DNA of 64,000 nucleotides, from positions 1 to 64,000 of the forward strand of contig JALHPV010000006.1 of NCBI GenBank assembly GCA_022842285.1, written 5' to 3'. Positions within the stretch are counted from its first letter, which is position 1, and the number at the start of each line of letters is the position of its first letter. Origin of the DNA: Kofleriaceae bacterium (GTDB lineage: Bacteria; Myxococcota_A; Polyangia; Haliangiales; Haliangiaceae). Positions 10,973-20,167 of the stretch are shown here, one piece after another. The translations under genes and the position numbers were made by a program. The notes under the pieces were generated by a model. That model worked only from the letters and a program-made list of their open reading frames with translations. It did not search any database and had not been told where the DNA came from.

Positions 10973-11793
10973 GCGACTACGAGCTCGTCATCAAGCCGCA
11001 CTCGCTGGTGTCGCTGCGCGACCTGGCCGACGTCTGGCGCTACCGCGAGCTCCTCTGGACCCTGGCCTCCCGTGACATCCGCGTGCGCTACAAGCAAGCG
11101 CTGTTCGGCGTGCTGTGGGCCCTGGCCCAGCCCCTCGCGCAGGTCGTGATCTTCACCGGCGTCTTTCACAAGATGGCCGGCATCCAGCCCGACGCCCCGG
11201 TTAGCTACCCGCTGTTCATCTTCAGCGGGACGGTGATCTGGGCCCTGTTCGCGGCCGCGCTGGCCCAGGCGAGTAACTCGCTCGTCGAGAACGCGCGCGT
11301 GATCAGCAAGGTCTACTTCCCGCGCGTGCTGGTGCCGCTGGCGGCGGTGATCGTCGCTGCGGTCGACTTCTTGATCGCGTTCGTGCTGCTGATGATCGCG
11401 GTCCCGCTGTTCGGCGAGCCGTATCACCTCAGCATGTTGCTCCTGCCGATCTTCGCGCTCGGAGCGGCAGGCGCGGCGTTCGCCGTCTCGCTGTGGACGA
11501 GCGCCATCAACATCCAGTTCCGCGACGTGCGGTACGCGCTACCGTTCGTGCTGCAGCTCCTGATCTTCCTGACGCCGGTGTTCTACCCGTCGACGCTCCT
11601 GCCCGAGGACTGGCGCTTCCTGCTCGCGCTGAACCCGATGGCCGCGATCGTCGACGGGTTCCGCGCCGCGATGTTCGGCATGCCCGTGCCGTGGGACCGC
11701 GTGGGTCTCGCGCTCGGCCTCGTCACCATCGTCGGCGCGACCGGATTCCTGTACTTCCGGCGCATGGAGCAGACGTTCGCGGATCGCGTGTGA
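10969..11793 (+). CDS. wzm: ABC-2 type polysaccharide export permease (Wzm-like)
   Basis: 274 residues from a GTG overlapping the previous stop (GTGA). The soluble N-terminus carries the family signature (YRELLWTLASRDIRVRYKQALFG), followed by six hydrophobic segments, NPMAAIVDGFR near the end and a short cytoplasmic tail. It forms the membrane channel of an ABC exporter that moves a complete lipid-linked polysaccharide across the inner membrane. The next gene is the matching ATPase, with a 4-base overlap. This indicates an ABC-dependent O-antigen, capsule or teichoic-acid-like route. Confidence 0.95.
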   Translation: MSDYELVIKPHSLVSLRDLADVWRYRELLWTLASRDIRVRYKQALFGVLWALAQPLAQVVIFTGVFHKMAGIQPDAPVSYPLFIFSGTVIWALFAAALAQASNSLVENARVISKVYFPRVLVPLAAVIVAAVDFLIAFVLLMIAVPLFGEPYHLSMLLLPIFALGAAGAAFAVSLWTSAINIQFRDVRYALPFVLQLLIFLTPVFYPSTLLPEDWRFLLALNPMAAIVDGFRAAMFGMPVPWDRVGLALGLVTIVGATGFLYFRRMEQTFADRV

Positions 11794-13028
11794 CGGCCAT
11801 CATCTCCGCGCGTGGCATCGGCAAGACCTACCGACTCGGACAGTCGGGAGGTGCGAACAGCCTGCGCGAGGCGCTCTCCGTCCTGCTGAAGCGCAAGAGC
11901 GCGTCGAAGGACTTCAACGCCCTCGACGACGTGTCGTTCGACATCCAGCGCGGGGAAGCGGTCGGCATCATCGGCCGCAACGGGGCGGGCAAGTCCACGC
12001 TGCTGAAGATCCTCTCTCGGATCACGGCCCCCACCCGCGGCGAGATCACGCTGCGCGGTCGCGTGGCCGCGCTCCTCGAGGTCGGGACCGGCTTCCACTC
12101 CGAGCTCTCGGGCCGGGAGAACATCTTCTTGAACGGCGCCATCATGGGCATGACCCGCGCCGAGGTCCGCGCCTCGTTCGACGAGATCGTGGCGTTCAGC
12201 GAGGTCGAGAAGTTCCTCGATACGCCGGTGAAGCGCTACTCGAGCGGCATGTACGTGCGGCTCGCATTCGCCGTGGCCGCGTACCTGCGGCCGGAGATCC
12301 TGGTGGTCGACGAGGTCCTGGCCGTCGGCGATGCCGCGTTCCAGAAGAAGTGCCTCGGCAAGATGCAGGACGTCGCGACGGGGGGGCGGACCGTCCTGTT
12401 CGTCAGCCACAACATGGCCGCGATCACGCGGTTGTGCTCGCGGGCCATCCTCTTGCGCGAGGGCAAGGTCGTGGCCGACGACCGGGTCGACAACGTCGTC
12501 ACGCAGTACCTGCGCGGCGCCGACGACAGCCCGATCTCCATCGACTACGAGGCGACCGGGCGCATGCCGGGCAACGAGCACGCGCGGCTCCTCGCGGCCC
12601 GCGTCGTCTCGGACGGCCTCGACGGGGCGATGGTCGACATCCGCAAGCCGATCACCATCGAGATCGACTACGAGGTGTTGACGGAGAAGCTGCCACACCA
12701 TCCGAACGTGCACTTCTTCCACGAGGACGGGACGTGCGTGTTCATCACGAACGACTCCGTCGACACGGACACCCGCCGGCCCCGCCCCCTCGGACGGTAC
12801 CGGGCGTCGGTCGCCGTCCCCGGCAACTTCCTCGCCGAGGGCATGTACTCGATCGGCGTGGCCGTCTCGACGTTCGAGCCCGTCATCGCGCACTTCTTCG
12901 ATCGGGGTGCGCTCGCCTTCCAGGTCCACGACCCCGCCGAGGGTGACTCGGTCCGCGGAACCTTCGCAGGTCCGCTCCCCGGATCGGTGCGCCCGCTCCT
13001 GCCGTGGAGTACGGTCGCGCTGCCATGA
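11790..13028 (+). CDS. wzt: Polysaccharide ABC transporter ATPase with C-terminal carbohydrate-binding domain (Wzt-like)
   Basis: 412 residues with a GTG start overlapping the Wzm stop. The N-terminal nucleotide-binding domain has Walker A (GRNGAGKST), a Q-loop region, the signature YSSGMYVRLAFA, and Walker B (ILVVDEVLAVGD) with the H-loop SHNMAA. Residues about 250-400 form a separate domain of beta character (HPNVHFFHEDGTCVFITND) like the C-terminal domain of O9a/O8-type Wzt. In those systems the domain binds a non-reducing terminal modification of the glycan, often a methyl group, before export. The several methyltransferases downstream are candidate cap makers. Confidence 0.95.
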   Translation: MTAIISARGIGKTYRLGQSGGANSLREALSVLLKRKSASKDFNALDDVSFDIQRGEAVGIIGRNGAGKSTLLKILSRITAPTRGEITLRGRVAALLEVGTGFHSELSGRENIFLNGAIMGMTRAEVRASFDEIVAFSEVEKFLDTPVKRYSSGMYVRLAFAVAAYLRPEILVVDEVLAVGDAAFQKKCLGKMQDVATGGRTVLFVSHNMAAITRLCSRAILLREGKVVADDRVDNVVTQYLRGADDSPISIDYEATGRMPGNEHARLLAARVVSDGLDGAMVDIRKPITIEIDYEVLTEKLPHHPNVHFFHEDGTCVFITNDSVDTDTRRPRPLGRYRASVAVPGNFLAEGMYSIGVAVSTFEPVIAHFFDRGALAFQVHDPAEGDSVRGTFAGPLPGSVRPLLPWSTVALP

Positions 13029-13801
13029 AGGCGGTCATCCTGTGCGGTGGTCTCGGCACGCGCCTGCGTGAGGAGACGGAGTTTCGACCCAAGCCGCTGG
13101 TCGAGATCGGGGGACGTCCGATCCTCTGGCACATCATGAAGATCCTGGGTCACCAGGGGCTCAAGGACTTCGTGATGTGCCTCGGCTACAAGGGGAACCT
13201 CATCAAGGAGTTCTTCCTCAACTACGAGGCGATGACGAACGACGTCGAGATCCAGCTCGGCAAGAGCGGCGGCGTCACCTACCTCGGCGAGCACGAGGAG
13301 CAGGACTACTCGGTGCGCCTCGTCGACACGGGCGCGCTGGCGGGGACGGGCGCGCGCATCGCGAAGGTGCAGCGCCACGTCGGGAACGAGCGCTTCATGG
13401 TCACGTACGGCGACGGCCTGACGAACGTCGACCTGTCGCGGCTCCATGCGTTTCACGAGTCCCACGGCAAGCTCGCGACCGTGACCACCGTGCGCGTCCC
13501 GGGCCGGTTCGGCGTGATCGACTCGGCCCCGGACGGCACCGTCGAGCGCTTCCGGGAGAAGCCGACCGAGGACGCCTGGATCAGCGCCGGCTACTTCGTC
13601 TTCGAGCCGAAGGTGTTCGATTACCTCTGGCTCAACGATGACTGCTTCCTCGAGCGCGAGCCCCTCGAGCGCCTGACGCGTGACGGCCAGCTCGTCGCGT
13701 ACCGGCACGAAGGCGAGTTCTATCCGATGGACACGTATCGCGACCACGTCGCGCTGAACGACCTCTGGTCGGCGGGAAAGGCCCCGTGGAAGATCTGGTG
13801 A
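13025..13801 (+). CDS. rfbF: Glucose-1-phosphate cytidylyltransferase
   Basis: 258 residues, ATG overlapping the wzt stop (ATGA). The nucleotidyltransferase signature is intact: [13 protein letters not shown] and [17 protein letters not shown], with VTYGDGL as the metal-binding Asp motif. The block [16 protein letters not shown] and the late GFY-like [11 protein letters not shown] are characteristic of the CTP-specific RfbF/DdhA family. It makes CDP-glucose from CTP and glucose-1-phosphate, the entry point of the CDP-deoxysugar cassette that continues with the next gene. Confidence 0.95.
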   Translation: MKAVILCGGLGTRLREETEFRPKPLVEIGGRPILWHIMKILGHQGLKDFVMCLGYKGNLIKEFFLNYEAMTNDVEIQLGKSGGVTYLGEHEEQDYSVRLVDTGALAGTGARIAKVQRHVGNERFMVTYGDGLTNVDLSRLHAFHESHGKLATVTTVRVPGRFGVIDSAPDGTVERFREKPTEDAWISAGYFVFEPKVFDYLWLNDDCFLEREPLERLTRDGQLVAYRHEGEFYPMDTYRDHVALNDLWSAGKAPWKIW

Positions 13802-14787
13802 ACCGAGCCTTCTGGGCGACGCGACCGGTCCTCGTCACCGGCGCGACGGGCCTGCTCGGCACGGCCATCGTGCGGATGCTCCACGACGCCGGCGCGGTGG
13901 TCGTGGCCCTGGTTCGCGACTGGGTGCCGCAGTCGGAGCTCGTCCGCTCGGGACTGCTCGAGCGGGTCCGCGTGATCCGCGGCGACATCTGCGATCAGGC
14001 GCTGCTCGAGCGCGTGATGGGCGAATACGAGATCGACACCGTCCTGCACCTCGCCGCGCAGACGATCGTGGCGATCGCGAACCGCAATCCCGTCGCCACC
14101 CTCGAGGTGAACATCCGCGGGACCTGGTGCGTGCTCGAGGCCGCCCGCCGCAGCCCGACCGTGAAGCAGATCGTGCTCGCGTCGAGCGACAAGGCGTACG
14201 GCGCGCAGGCGCAGCTGCCCTACTCCGAGGGCACGCCGCTCGAGGGGCGGCATCCGTACGACGTGTCCAAGTCGGCCGCGGATCTCATCGCGCAGATGTA
14301 CGCGACGAGCTTTGGCTCGCCGGTCTGCATCACGCGGTGCGGGAACTTCTACGGCCCTGGCGATCTCAACTGGAACCGCATCGTCCCCGGCACCCTGCGC
14401 AGCGCGATCCGCGGCGAGCGGCCGGTGATCCGCTCCGACGGCAAGTTCGTCCGCGACTACATCTTCGTCGACGACGGCGCGGCCGCGTACCTGACCACCG
14501 CCGAGAAGCTCGCCGCCGATCGCTCGCTCGCGGGCGAGGCGTTCAACTTCTCGAACGAGACGCCGGTCACGGTGCTCGCCCTGGTGGACCAGATCCTCGC
14601 CGTCGCCGGTCGCACCGATCTCGTCCCCGAGGTGCGCAACGAAGCGAGCCACGAGATCCGCGAGCAGTTCCTCGACGCCACGAAGGCGAAGACGCGCCTC
14701 GGCTGGTCGGCGAAGTTCTCCCTCGCCGAGGGCCTCGCCCGGACGCACGCCTGGTATCGCGACTTTCTCGCGAAGGCATCCTCATGA
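13798..14787 (+). CDS. rfbG: CDP-glucose 4,6-dehydratase-like SDR
   Basis: 329 residues if started at the GTG 13798, which overlaps the rfbF stop (GTGA), as in almost every junction here, and gives the family-like N-terminus [17 protein letters not shown]. An ATG 12 bases upstream (13786) is the alternative. SDR motifs: [26 protein letters not shown], catalytic HPYDVSKS (Tyr, Lys) and [20 protein letters not shown], which is very close to CDP-glucose dehydratases. It should convert CDP-glucose to CDP-4-keto-6-deoxyglucose. The usual GHTGFKG is replaced by GATGLLG, so it is a divergent member. Confidence 0.88.
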   Translation: MNRAFWATRPVLVTGATGLLGTAIVRMLHDAGAVVVALVRDWVPQSELVRSGLLERVRVIRGDICDQALLERVMGEYEIDTVLHLAAQTIVAIANRNPVATLEVNIRGTWCVLEAARRSPTVKQIVLASSDKAYGAQAQLPYSEGTPLEGRHPYDVSKSAADLIAQMYATSFGSPVCITRCGNFYGPGDLNWNRIVPGTLRSAIRGERPVIRSDGKFVRDYIFVDDGAAAYLTTAEKLAADRSLAGEAFNFSNETPVTVLALVDQILAVAGRTDLVPEVRNEASHEIREQFLDATKAKTRLGWSAKFSLAEGLARTHAWYRDFLAKASS

Positions 14788-16001
14788 CATGTCGGAGCTG
14801 CGGCGGTGAGGACCTCGCGCCGATCCTCTCGCTCGGCTCGATGGCGCTCGCGAACAGCTACCTGCGCCCCGAGCAGCTCGCCGACCCCGAGCCCACCTAC
14901 CCGCTCGATCTCGTGCGCTGCCGCGCCTGCCAGCTCGTCCAGATCACCTGCACGGTGCCGCCGGAGATCCTGTTCCGCGACTACCTCTATCTGTCGTCGT
15001 TCTCGACGACGATGCTGAAGCACGCGGAGACGCTGGTCACCCGGCTCGTCGCGGAGCGGAAGCTCGGTCCGGGCTCGCTCGCGGCCGAGGTCGCCAGCAA
15101 TGACGGCTACCTCCTCCAGTACTACGTGAAGGCGGGCGTGCCGGTGCTCGGGATCGAGCCCGCGCGTAACGTCGCGGCCCTCGCCCGCGAAAAGGGCGTG
15201 CGCACCGTCGACGAGTTCTTCGACGCCGAGCTCGCCGCCCGCCTGTGCGACGAGGGCCTCGCCGCCGATGTCATCCACGCGAACAACGTCCTCGCGCACG
15301 TCGCCGATCTGAACGGCTTCGTCGAGGGCTTCCGCGTGCTGCTGGGCCCGGAGGGGGTCGTCGTGTCGGAGTCGCCGTACCTCGGCGAGTTCCTGCGCCA
15401 CGTCGAGTTCGACACCATCTATCACGAGCACCTCTGCTACTACTCGCTGACCGCGCTGGTGAACCTCTTCCGCCGGCACGACCTCGAGATCGAGCACTGC
15501 GAGCGCATCCCGATCCACGGCGGGTCGCTGCGGATCTTCGCGCGGCACAAGGCGGTCGCGCGGCCGACGCCGGACGTGGCCGACCTCCTCGCGAGCGAGC
15601 AGGCCTGGGGCGTCGATCGCGACGAGCCGTACCGGGCGTTCGCCGCCGGGGTCGAGCAGGTGAAGCACGATGTCGTCACGCTGATCCGATCGCTGCGCGC
15701 GGAGGGCAAGACGGTCGCCGCCTACGGCGCAGCGGCGAAGGGCACCGTCCTCTTGAATGCGTGTGGCCTCGGTCCCGCGGACCTCGCGTTCGTCTGCGAC
15801 AAGAATCCGCTCAAGCAGGGTCGCGTGATGCCGGGCGTGCACGTCCCGATCGTCGCCCCCGAGCAGCTCGCCGCGAGCACCGCCGACTACTGCCTCATCC
15901 TCGCGTGGAACGTCGCCGAGGAGATCAAGCGCGAGCAAGCGGCGTTCGCGGCGCGCGGCGGCAAGTTCATCGTCCCCATCCCGAGCGTGCAGATCGCCTG
16001 A
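14784..16001 (+). CDS. Sugar C-methyltransferase (TylC3/NovU-type, SAM-dependent)
   Basis: 405 residues, ATG overlapping the previous stop. Three parts are visible: an N-terminal zinc-binding module with CRSCGG and CRAC pairs (residues about 3-50), a Rossmann SAM domain ([12 protein letters not shown], about 100) with the [13 protein letters not shown] active-site block, and a C-terminal alpha/beta domain ([30 protein letters not shown]). This is the architecture of sugar C-3 (or C-5) methyltransferases that act on 4-keto-6-deoxy nucleotide sugars. Placed straight after the CDP-glucose dehydratase, it probably makes a C-methyl-branched CDP sugar; the carbon methylated is inferred. Confidence 0.9.
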   Translation: MTCRSCGGEDLAPILSLGSMALANSYLRPEQLADPEPTYPLDLVRCRACQLVQITCTVPPEILFRDYLYLSSFSTTMLKHAETLVTRLVAERKLGPGSLAAEVASNDGYLLQYYVKAGVPVLGIEPARNVAALAREKGVRTVDEFFDAELAARLCDEGLAADVIHANNVLAHVADLNGFVEGFRVLLGPEGVVVSESPYLGEFLRHVEFDTIYHEHLCYYSLTALVNLFRRHDLEIEHCERIPIHGGSLRIFARHKAVARPTPDVADLLASEQAWGVDRDEPYRAFAAGVEQVKHDVVTLIRSLRAEGKTVAAYGAAAKGTVLLNACGLGPADLAFVCDKNPLKQGRVMPGVHVPIVAPEQLAASTADYCLILAWNVAEEIKREQAAFAARGGKFIVPIPSVQIA

Positions 16002-16531
16002 TGAAGGTCACGCCGACAGCGCTGGCGGGCGTGGTCATCATGGACCTGGAGCTGGCCCAGGACGAGCGCGGCTTCTTCGCGCGGACCTACTGCCCCGACG
16101 AGCTCGCCGGCAAGGGCGTCCCGTTCGCGGTCTACCAGAGCAGCATCTCCTTCAACCATCGCCGCGGCACGCTGCGCGGGCTCCACTGGCAAGCGGACCC
16201 CGCGCCCGAGGCCAAGCTCGTGCGGTGCACGCAGGGCGCGATCTTCGACGTGGCGGTGGACCTGCGCGCCGACTCGCCGACCTTCCGGCAGTGGGTGGGC
16301 ATCGAGCTCACCGCGAGCAACCGGCGCCAGCTGTTCGTGCCGCCGCACTGCGCCCACGGCTTCATCACGCTCGCGGACGCGACGGAGGTCAGCTACCAGA
16401 TCTCGACGGCGTATCGCCCCGAGCTCGCGCGCGGGGCCCGCTGGGACGATCCGGCGTTCGGGATCACGTGGCCCCTCACTCCGACGGTGATGTCGGACCG
16501 GGACCGCTCCTACGCGGACTTCACCGCATGA
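16001..16531 (+). CDS. RmlC-type 3,5-epimerase of a 4-keto-6-deoxy nucleotide sugar
   Basis: 176 residues, ATG overlapping the previous stop by one base (TGATG). Cupin fold of the RmlC family: DERGFFARTYC, NHRRGTLRGLHWQ (catalytic His), the GAIFDVAVDLR strand and FVPPHCAHGFITL. These enzymes epimerise C3 and/or C5 next to the C4 ketone. Because the neighbours handle CDP-sugars, the substrate is more likely CDP-4-keto-6-deoxy-(C-methyl)-glucose than dTDP-4-keto-rhamnose; rmlA, rmlB and rmlD are absent here. An RfbI-like iron-sulfur reductase for 3-deoxygenation is also absent. Confidence 0.9.
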   Translation: MKVTPTALAGVVIMDLELAQDERGFFARTYCPDELAGKGVPFAVYQSSISFNHRRGTLRGLHWQADPAPEAKLVRCTQGAIFDVAVDLRADSPTFRQWVGIELTASNRRQLFVPPHCAHGFITLADATEVSYQISTAYRPELARGARWDDPAFGITWPLTPTVMSDRDRSYADFTA

Positions 16532-17385
16532 CACGCATCCTCGTCACCGGCGCGACCGGCTTCGTGGGCACGCACGCGACACAGGCGTTGCGCGCGCGGG
16601 GCCTCGAGGTGCATGCCGCCGGTCGCGAGCACGACCTCCTCGATGCCGGAGCGCGGGAGGCCCTCGTGCGCTCCGTTGCGCCGACGCACGTGCTGCACCT
16701 CGCGTGGGACGTCACCCCGCCGGCCTACTGGACCGCCGAGTCGAACCTCGCCTGGGTGGCGGCCAGCCTCGAGCTCGCCCGCCTCGCCCGCGCCCATGGC
16801 TGCCGGCGCTTCGTCGCCGCCGGGACCTGCGCCGAGTACGACTGGAGCGCGGGGCGCTGCGACGAGGCCACGACCGCGCTCGCGCCCGCGTCGCTGTACG
16901 GCGTCGCGAAGCATTCATTGCACCTGCTCCTCGCCGCCTGGGCCCGGCAGTACGCGGTGTCGTTCGCGTGGGGCCGCCTGTTCTTCATGTACGGGCCGGG
17001 CGAGGCGCCCGAGAAGCTCGTCGCGACGGTGATCCGCAACTCGCTCGCCGGCCAGCCGACGGACACGACACCGGGCACGCAGGTGCGCGACTTCCAGCAC
17101 GTGGCGGATGCGGGGGGCGCGCTCGCGGCATTGCTCGAGAGCGCCGTCGAGGGCCCCGTCAACATCGCCTCGGGCGCGCCCATCGCCGTCGGCGAGCTGA
17201 TCCTGCGCGTCGCCGATCGCCTCGGTGCACGTTCGCTCGTGAGGCTGGGGGCGAAGCCGGCGCCGGTGGAGGCCCCCCGCGTCGAGGCAGCCGTGGAGCG
17301 CCTGCGGACCGAGGTCGGCTGGACCGATCGCTTCTCGCTCGACACGGGTCTCGACGATGCGATCGCGTGGTGGAGGGCCGCGTGA
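16528..17385 (+). CDS. NAD(P)-dependent nucleotide-sugar 4-ketoreductase/epimerase (SDR)
   Basis: 285 residues, ATG overlapping the previous stop. Extended SDR with ILVTGATGFVGTH, catalytic SLYGVAKHSLH (Tyr, Lys), GRLFFMYGPGE and VRDFQHVADAG. As the last SDR of the rfbF-rfbG-methyltransferase-epimerase series, it is well placed to reduce the C4 ketone and complete the CDP-deoxysugar. It is somewhat shorter than classical epimerases and lacks the long C-terminal domain. Stereochemistry of the product cannot be read from sequence. Confidence 0.85.
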   Translation: MTRILVTGATGFVGTHATQALRARGLEVHAAGREHDLLDAGAREALVRSVAPTHVLHLAWDVTPPAYWTAESNLAWVAASLELARLARAHGCRRFVAAGTCAEYDWSAGRCDEATTALAPASLYGVAKHSLHLLLAAWARQYAVSFAWGRLFFMYGPGEAPEKLVATVIRNSLAGQPTDTTPGTQVRDFQHVADAGGALAALLESAVEGPVNIASGAPIAVGELILRVADRLGARSLVRLGAKPAPVEAPRVEAAVERLRTEVGWTDRFSLDTGLDDAIAWWRAA

Positions 17386-18527
17386 CGTGCCCGGTGTGCA
17401 GCGCGGCCGAGACGCGCGAGTTCCTCGTGCGGGAGAGCGTGCCCGTGCACCAGAACCTCGTGATGGCCACGGCGGAGGCCGCGGCGTCGATCGCGCGCGG
17501 GCGCCTGGCCATGCGCATCTGCCCGTCGTGCGGCTTCGCGTTCAATGCGGCGTTCGACGCTGGCTTGCTCGCCTACGGCGACGACTACGACAACACGCAG
17601 TCGCACTCGCCGTCGTTCCGCGCGTACCTCGACGAGCTCGTCGCCCACCTCGTGACCACGCGCGGGGTGCAGGACGCGCGGATCGTCGAGGTCGGCTGCG
17701 GCAAGGGCTACTTCCTCCGCGAGGTGGTGGCCGCGCATCCGGGGAACCGCGGCTGGGGCTTCGATCCGAGCTACCTCGGTCCCGAGGTGGACCTCGACGG
17801 TCGCCTCCAGTTCCGGCGCGAGCTCTACGGTCCGGCGCACGAGAGCGTGACGGCCGATGTGGTGATCTGCCGCCACGTGATCGAGCACGTCGCGGACCCG
17901 GTAGCGCTGCTGCGATCGGTCCGGGCCGCCCTCGCCTCGTCGCCGCGAGCCCGGGTGGTCTTCGAGACGCCGTGCCTCGAGTGGATCCTGCGCGGGCTCG
18001 TGAGCTGGGACCTGTTCTACGAGCACTGCTCGCTGTTCACGGCCGCCTCGCTACGGACGGCCTTCGAGCGCGCCGGCTTCGCCGTCGAGAGCGTGAAGCA
18101 CATCTTCGGCGGGCAGTACCTCTGGCTCGAGGCGCGGCTCGCCCCCGCGCCCACCGACGCGCCCACGCGCGAGCCCGGCGAGGTCGTCGCGCTCGCCGAC
18201 GCGTTTGCCGGGGACGAGCAGCGGTGGCGCGCGATGTGGACGGAGCGCCTCCGCGGCGGAGATCGCGTCGCGGTGTGGGGCGCGGGCGCGAAGGGCGTGA
18301 CGTTCACGAACCTCGTCGATCCGACCCGCGCGCTGATCGATTGCGTCGTGGATCTCAATCCGCGGAAGCAGGGGCAGTTTCTCCCCGGCACTGGCCACCC
18401 GATCATCGCGCCCGGCGACCTCGCCACCCGGAGCGTCCGCCGGGCCGTGCTCATGAATCCGAACTATCGGGCCGAGAACGAGCGCTTGCTCGCCGAGCTC
18501 GGCCTGACCGTAGCGCTCGAGGACTGA
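17382..18527 (+). CDS. Second C-methyltransferase-like SAM enzyme with zinc-binding N-terminus
   Basis: 381 residues, GTG overlapping the previous stop (GTGA). Same three-part layout as the protein at 14784: paired cysteines CPVC and CPSC at about 3-50, a SAM domain (IVEVGCGKGYFLREV; CRHVIEHVADP), and a C-terminal domain (VAVWGAGAKGVTFTN; VDLNPRKQGQFLPG). The active-site block differs (DLFYEHCSLFT instead of YHEHLCYYS), so it is a divergent paralogue that may methylate another position or sugar. It is translationally coupled to the reductase before it. Confidence 0.85.
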   Translation: MTCPVCSAAETREFLVRESVPVHQNLVMATAEAAASIARGRLAMRICPSCGFAFNAAFDAGLLAYGDDYDNTQSHSPSFRAYLDELVAHLVTTRGVQDARIVEVGCGKGYFLREVVAAHPGNRGWGFDPSYLGPEVDLDGRLQFRRELYGPAHESVTADVVICRHVIEHVADPVALLRSVRAALASSPRARVVFETPCLEWILRGLVSWDLFYEHCSLFTAASLRTAFERAGFAVESVKHIFGGQYLWLEARLAPAPTDAPTREPGEVVALADAFAGDEQRWRAMWTERLRGGDRVAVWGAGAKGVTFTNLVDPTRALIDCVVDLNPRKQGQFLPGTGHPIIAPGDLATRSVRRAVLMNPNYRAENERLLAELGLTVALED

Positions 18528-18529
18528 TC

Positions 18530-19294
18530 ATGAAGCTGACCATCGACACCGACGCCCGCACTGTCACCGCCGACCACGGCGGCACGACCGAGACCCACGA
18601 CCTCTACAGCAAGCGGGGCTTCGAGCTCATCTCCGCGCAGTGGGTGAAGGTCGGATGGAACCAGAAGTACGCCTATACGTTCTCGTGGTTCGGCCGCCCG
18701 GTGATCCAGCTCCCCGAGGACATGATCCGCATCCAGGAAGTCCTGTACCGCGTGCAGCCCGACGTGGTCGTCGAGACCGGCGTCGCGCACGGCGGCTCGC
18801 TCATCTTCTACGCCAGCCTGTTCAAGGCCCTCGGCCGCGGGCGCGTCGTCGGCGTCGACATCGAGATCCGCCCGCACAATCGCGCCGCGATCGAGGCGCA
18901 CGAGCTCTCGCACCTGATCACGCTCGTCGAGGGAGACTCCACGGCGCCATCCGTCGTCGAGCAGGTCCGGGCTGCGATCAAGCCTGGCGACAAGGTGCTC
19001 GTGATCCTCGACTCGAATCACACGAAGCAGCACGTCGCGAACGAGCTCGTGGCGTACTCCCCGTTCGTGACGGCCGGCTCGTACATCGTGGCCACCGACG
19101 GCCTCATGCGAGACCTTCACGACGTGCCGCGCGGCGCGCCCGAGTGGAAACATGACAACCCGACGACGGCCGCCCTCGAGTTCGCCGCCGCCCACCCCGA
19201 GTTCATCCTCGAGCAACCGCCGTGGCCATTCTCCGAGAGTGACCTGACCGAGAACATCACCCACTGGCCGTCGGCCTACCTGAGGAAACGCTGA
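18530..19294 (+). CDS. CmcI / rhamnosyl O-methyltransferase-family protein
   Basis: 254 residues, ATG two bases after the previous stop. The core VVVETGVAHGGSLIFYAS, VVGVDIEIRPHN and VILDSNHTKQHV is that of the CmcI family (cephalosporin hydroxylase/rhamnosyl O-methyltransferase), a class I SAM-binding fold with a metal site. Members in polysaccharide loci are thought to O-methylate deoxysugars. Here an O-methyl group on rhamnose, fucose or the C-methyl sugar is plausible, and a terminal O-methyl cap would match the Wzt carbohydrate-binding domain; both are inference. Confidence 0.85.
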   Translation: MKLTIDTDARTVTADHGGTTETHDLYSKRGFELISAQWVKVGWNQKYAYTFSWFGRPVIQLPEDMIRIQEVLYRVQPDVVVETGVAHGGSLIFYASLFKALGRGRVVGVDIEIRPHNRAAIEAHELSHLITLVEGDSTAPSVVEQVRAAIKPGDKVLVILDSNHTKQHVANELVAYSPFVTAGSYIVATDGLMRDLHDVPRGAPEWKHDNPTTAALEFAAAHPEFILEQPPWPFSESDLTENITHWPSAYLRKR

Positions 19295-19297
19295 CGC

Positions 19298-20167
19298 GTG
19301 ACTCCGCTCGTCACCATCGGGATCCCCACCTATAACGGGGCGCACCGGATCGAACGGGCGATCGCGTCGGCCGTCGCCCAGACGCACGAGCGCGTGGAGG
19401 TGGTCGTCTCCGACAACGCGTCCACCGATGGCACCGCAGACGTGCTGACGGCCTGGACCGCGCGGGACCCGCGCGTGCGCTGGGTCCGGCAGCCGACGAA
19501 TCTCGGCGCGGTGGGCAACTACGAGTTCGTCCTGCGCGAGGCGCGGGGCGAGTACTTCATGTGGCTCGGCGATGACGACCACCTCGACCCCGACTACGTC
19601 GCGAGCTGCGTGGCGAGCCTCCAGGAACCGAACACCACACTCGTGGCGGGCTCGGCCATCTACTATCGCGAGGGCCACCCTCCGACGCCGGGCCAGGCCC
19701 TGTCGCTCGAGGGGGCCGACCCGTGCGAGCGCGTGCTCGAGTACTTCCAGCGCGTCGAGGACAACGGCATCTTCTATGGCGTGAGCCGAACCGCCGACCG
19801 GAAGGCCGCGCCCTGGCCCCGGGCCATGGGCAGTGACTGGTTCGTGGTCGCCGCGCTCGTCTTCCGCGGGCGCGCCCGCACGCTCCCGGCCACACACGTG
19901 CATCGCACCGATACCTGGGATCGCACGCGGGGCCCGGCGCGGGCGGCCCGCACCCTCGGAGTCTCGAGCTGGCACGGACGCTATCCGATGGCCGCGATCG
20001 CCGTGGCCGCGCTACGCGAGATCGCGGCGAGCCCGACGTACACATCCCTGCCCGCGAGTGACCGGATGCGGCTCGCCGCCGGCTCCGCCCTGCGGATCGC
20101 ACGCCGGGGGCGCTGGCCGGGTCCGGCGCGCCGGATCGCGCGGTTCATGCGAGGAGCGATCGCGTGA
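19298..20167 (+). CDS. Family 2 glycosyltransferase
   Basis: 289 residues with a GTG start 3 bases after the previous stop. Begins VTIGIPTYNGAHRIERAI; nucleotide site VVSDNASTDGT; metal motif GDDDHLDP at about 90. The C-terminal third is Arg-rich and may lie on the membrane surface (RRGRWPGPARRIARF). It is a cytoplasmic inverting transferase of the wall/O-antigen type adding one residue to the repeat unit; specificity is unknown. It is coupled to the Rmd-like gene by a 4-base overlap, which weakly hints at a rhamnosyl donor. Confidence 0.9.
   Translation: MTPLVTIGIPTYNGAHRIERAIASAVAQTHERVEVVVSDNASTDGTADVLTAWTARDPRVRWVRQPTNLGAVGNYEFVLREARGEYFMWLGDDDHLDPDYVASCVASLQEPNTTLVAGSAIYYREGHPPTPGQALSLEGADPCERVLEYFQRVEDNGIFYGVSRTADRKAAPWPRAMGSDWFVVAALVFRGRARTLPATHVHRTDTWDRTRGPARAARTLGVSSWHGRYPMAAIAVAALREIAASPTYTSLPASDRMRLAAGSALRIARRGRWPGPARRIARFMRGAIA

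Noticed and set aside
16001-16531. dTDP-L-rhamnose pathway (rmlC)
   Set aside because: rmlA, rmlB and rmlD are absent and the neighbours build CDP-sugars, so the epimerase is not assigned as RmlC proper.
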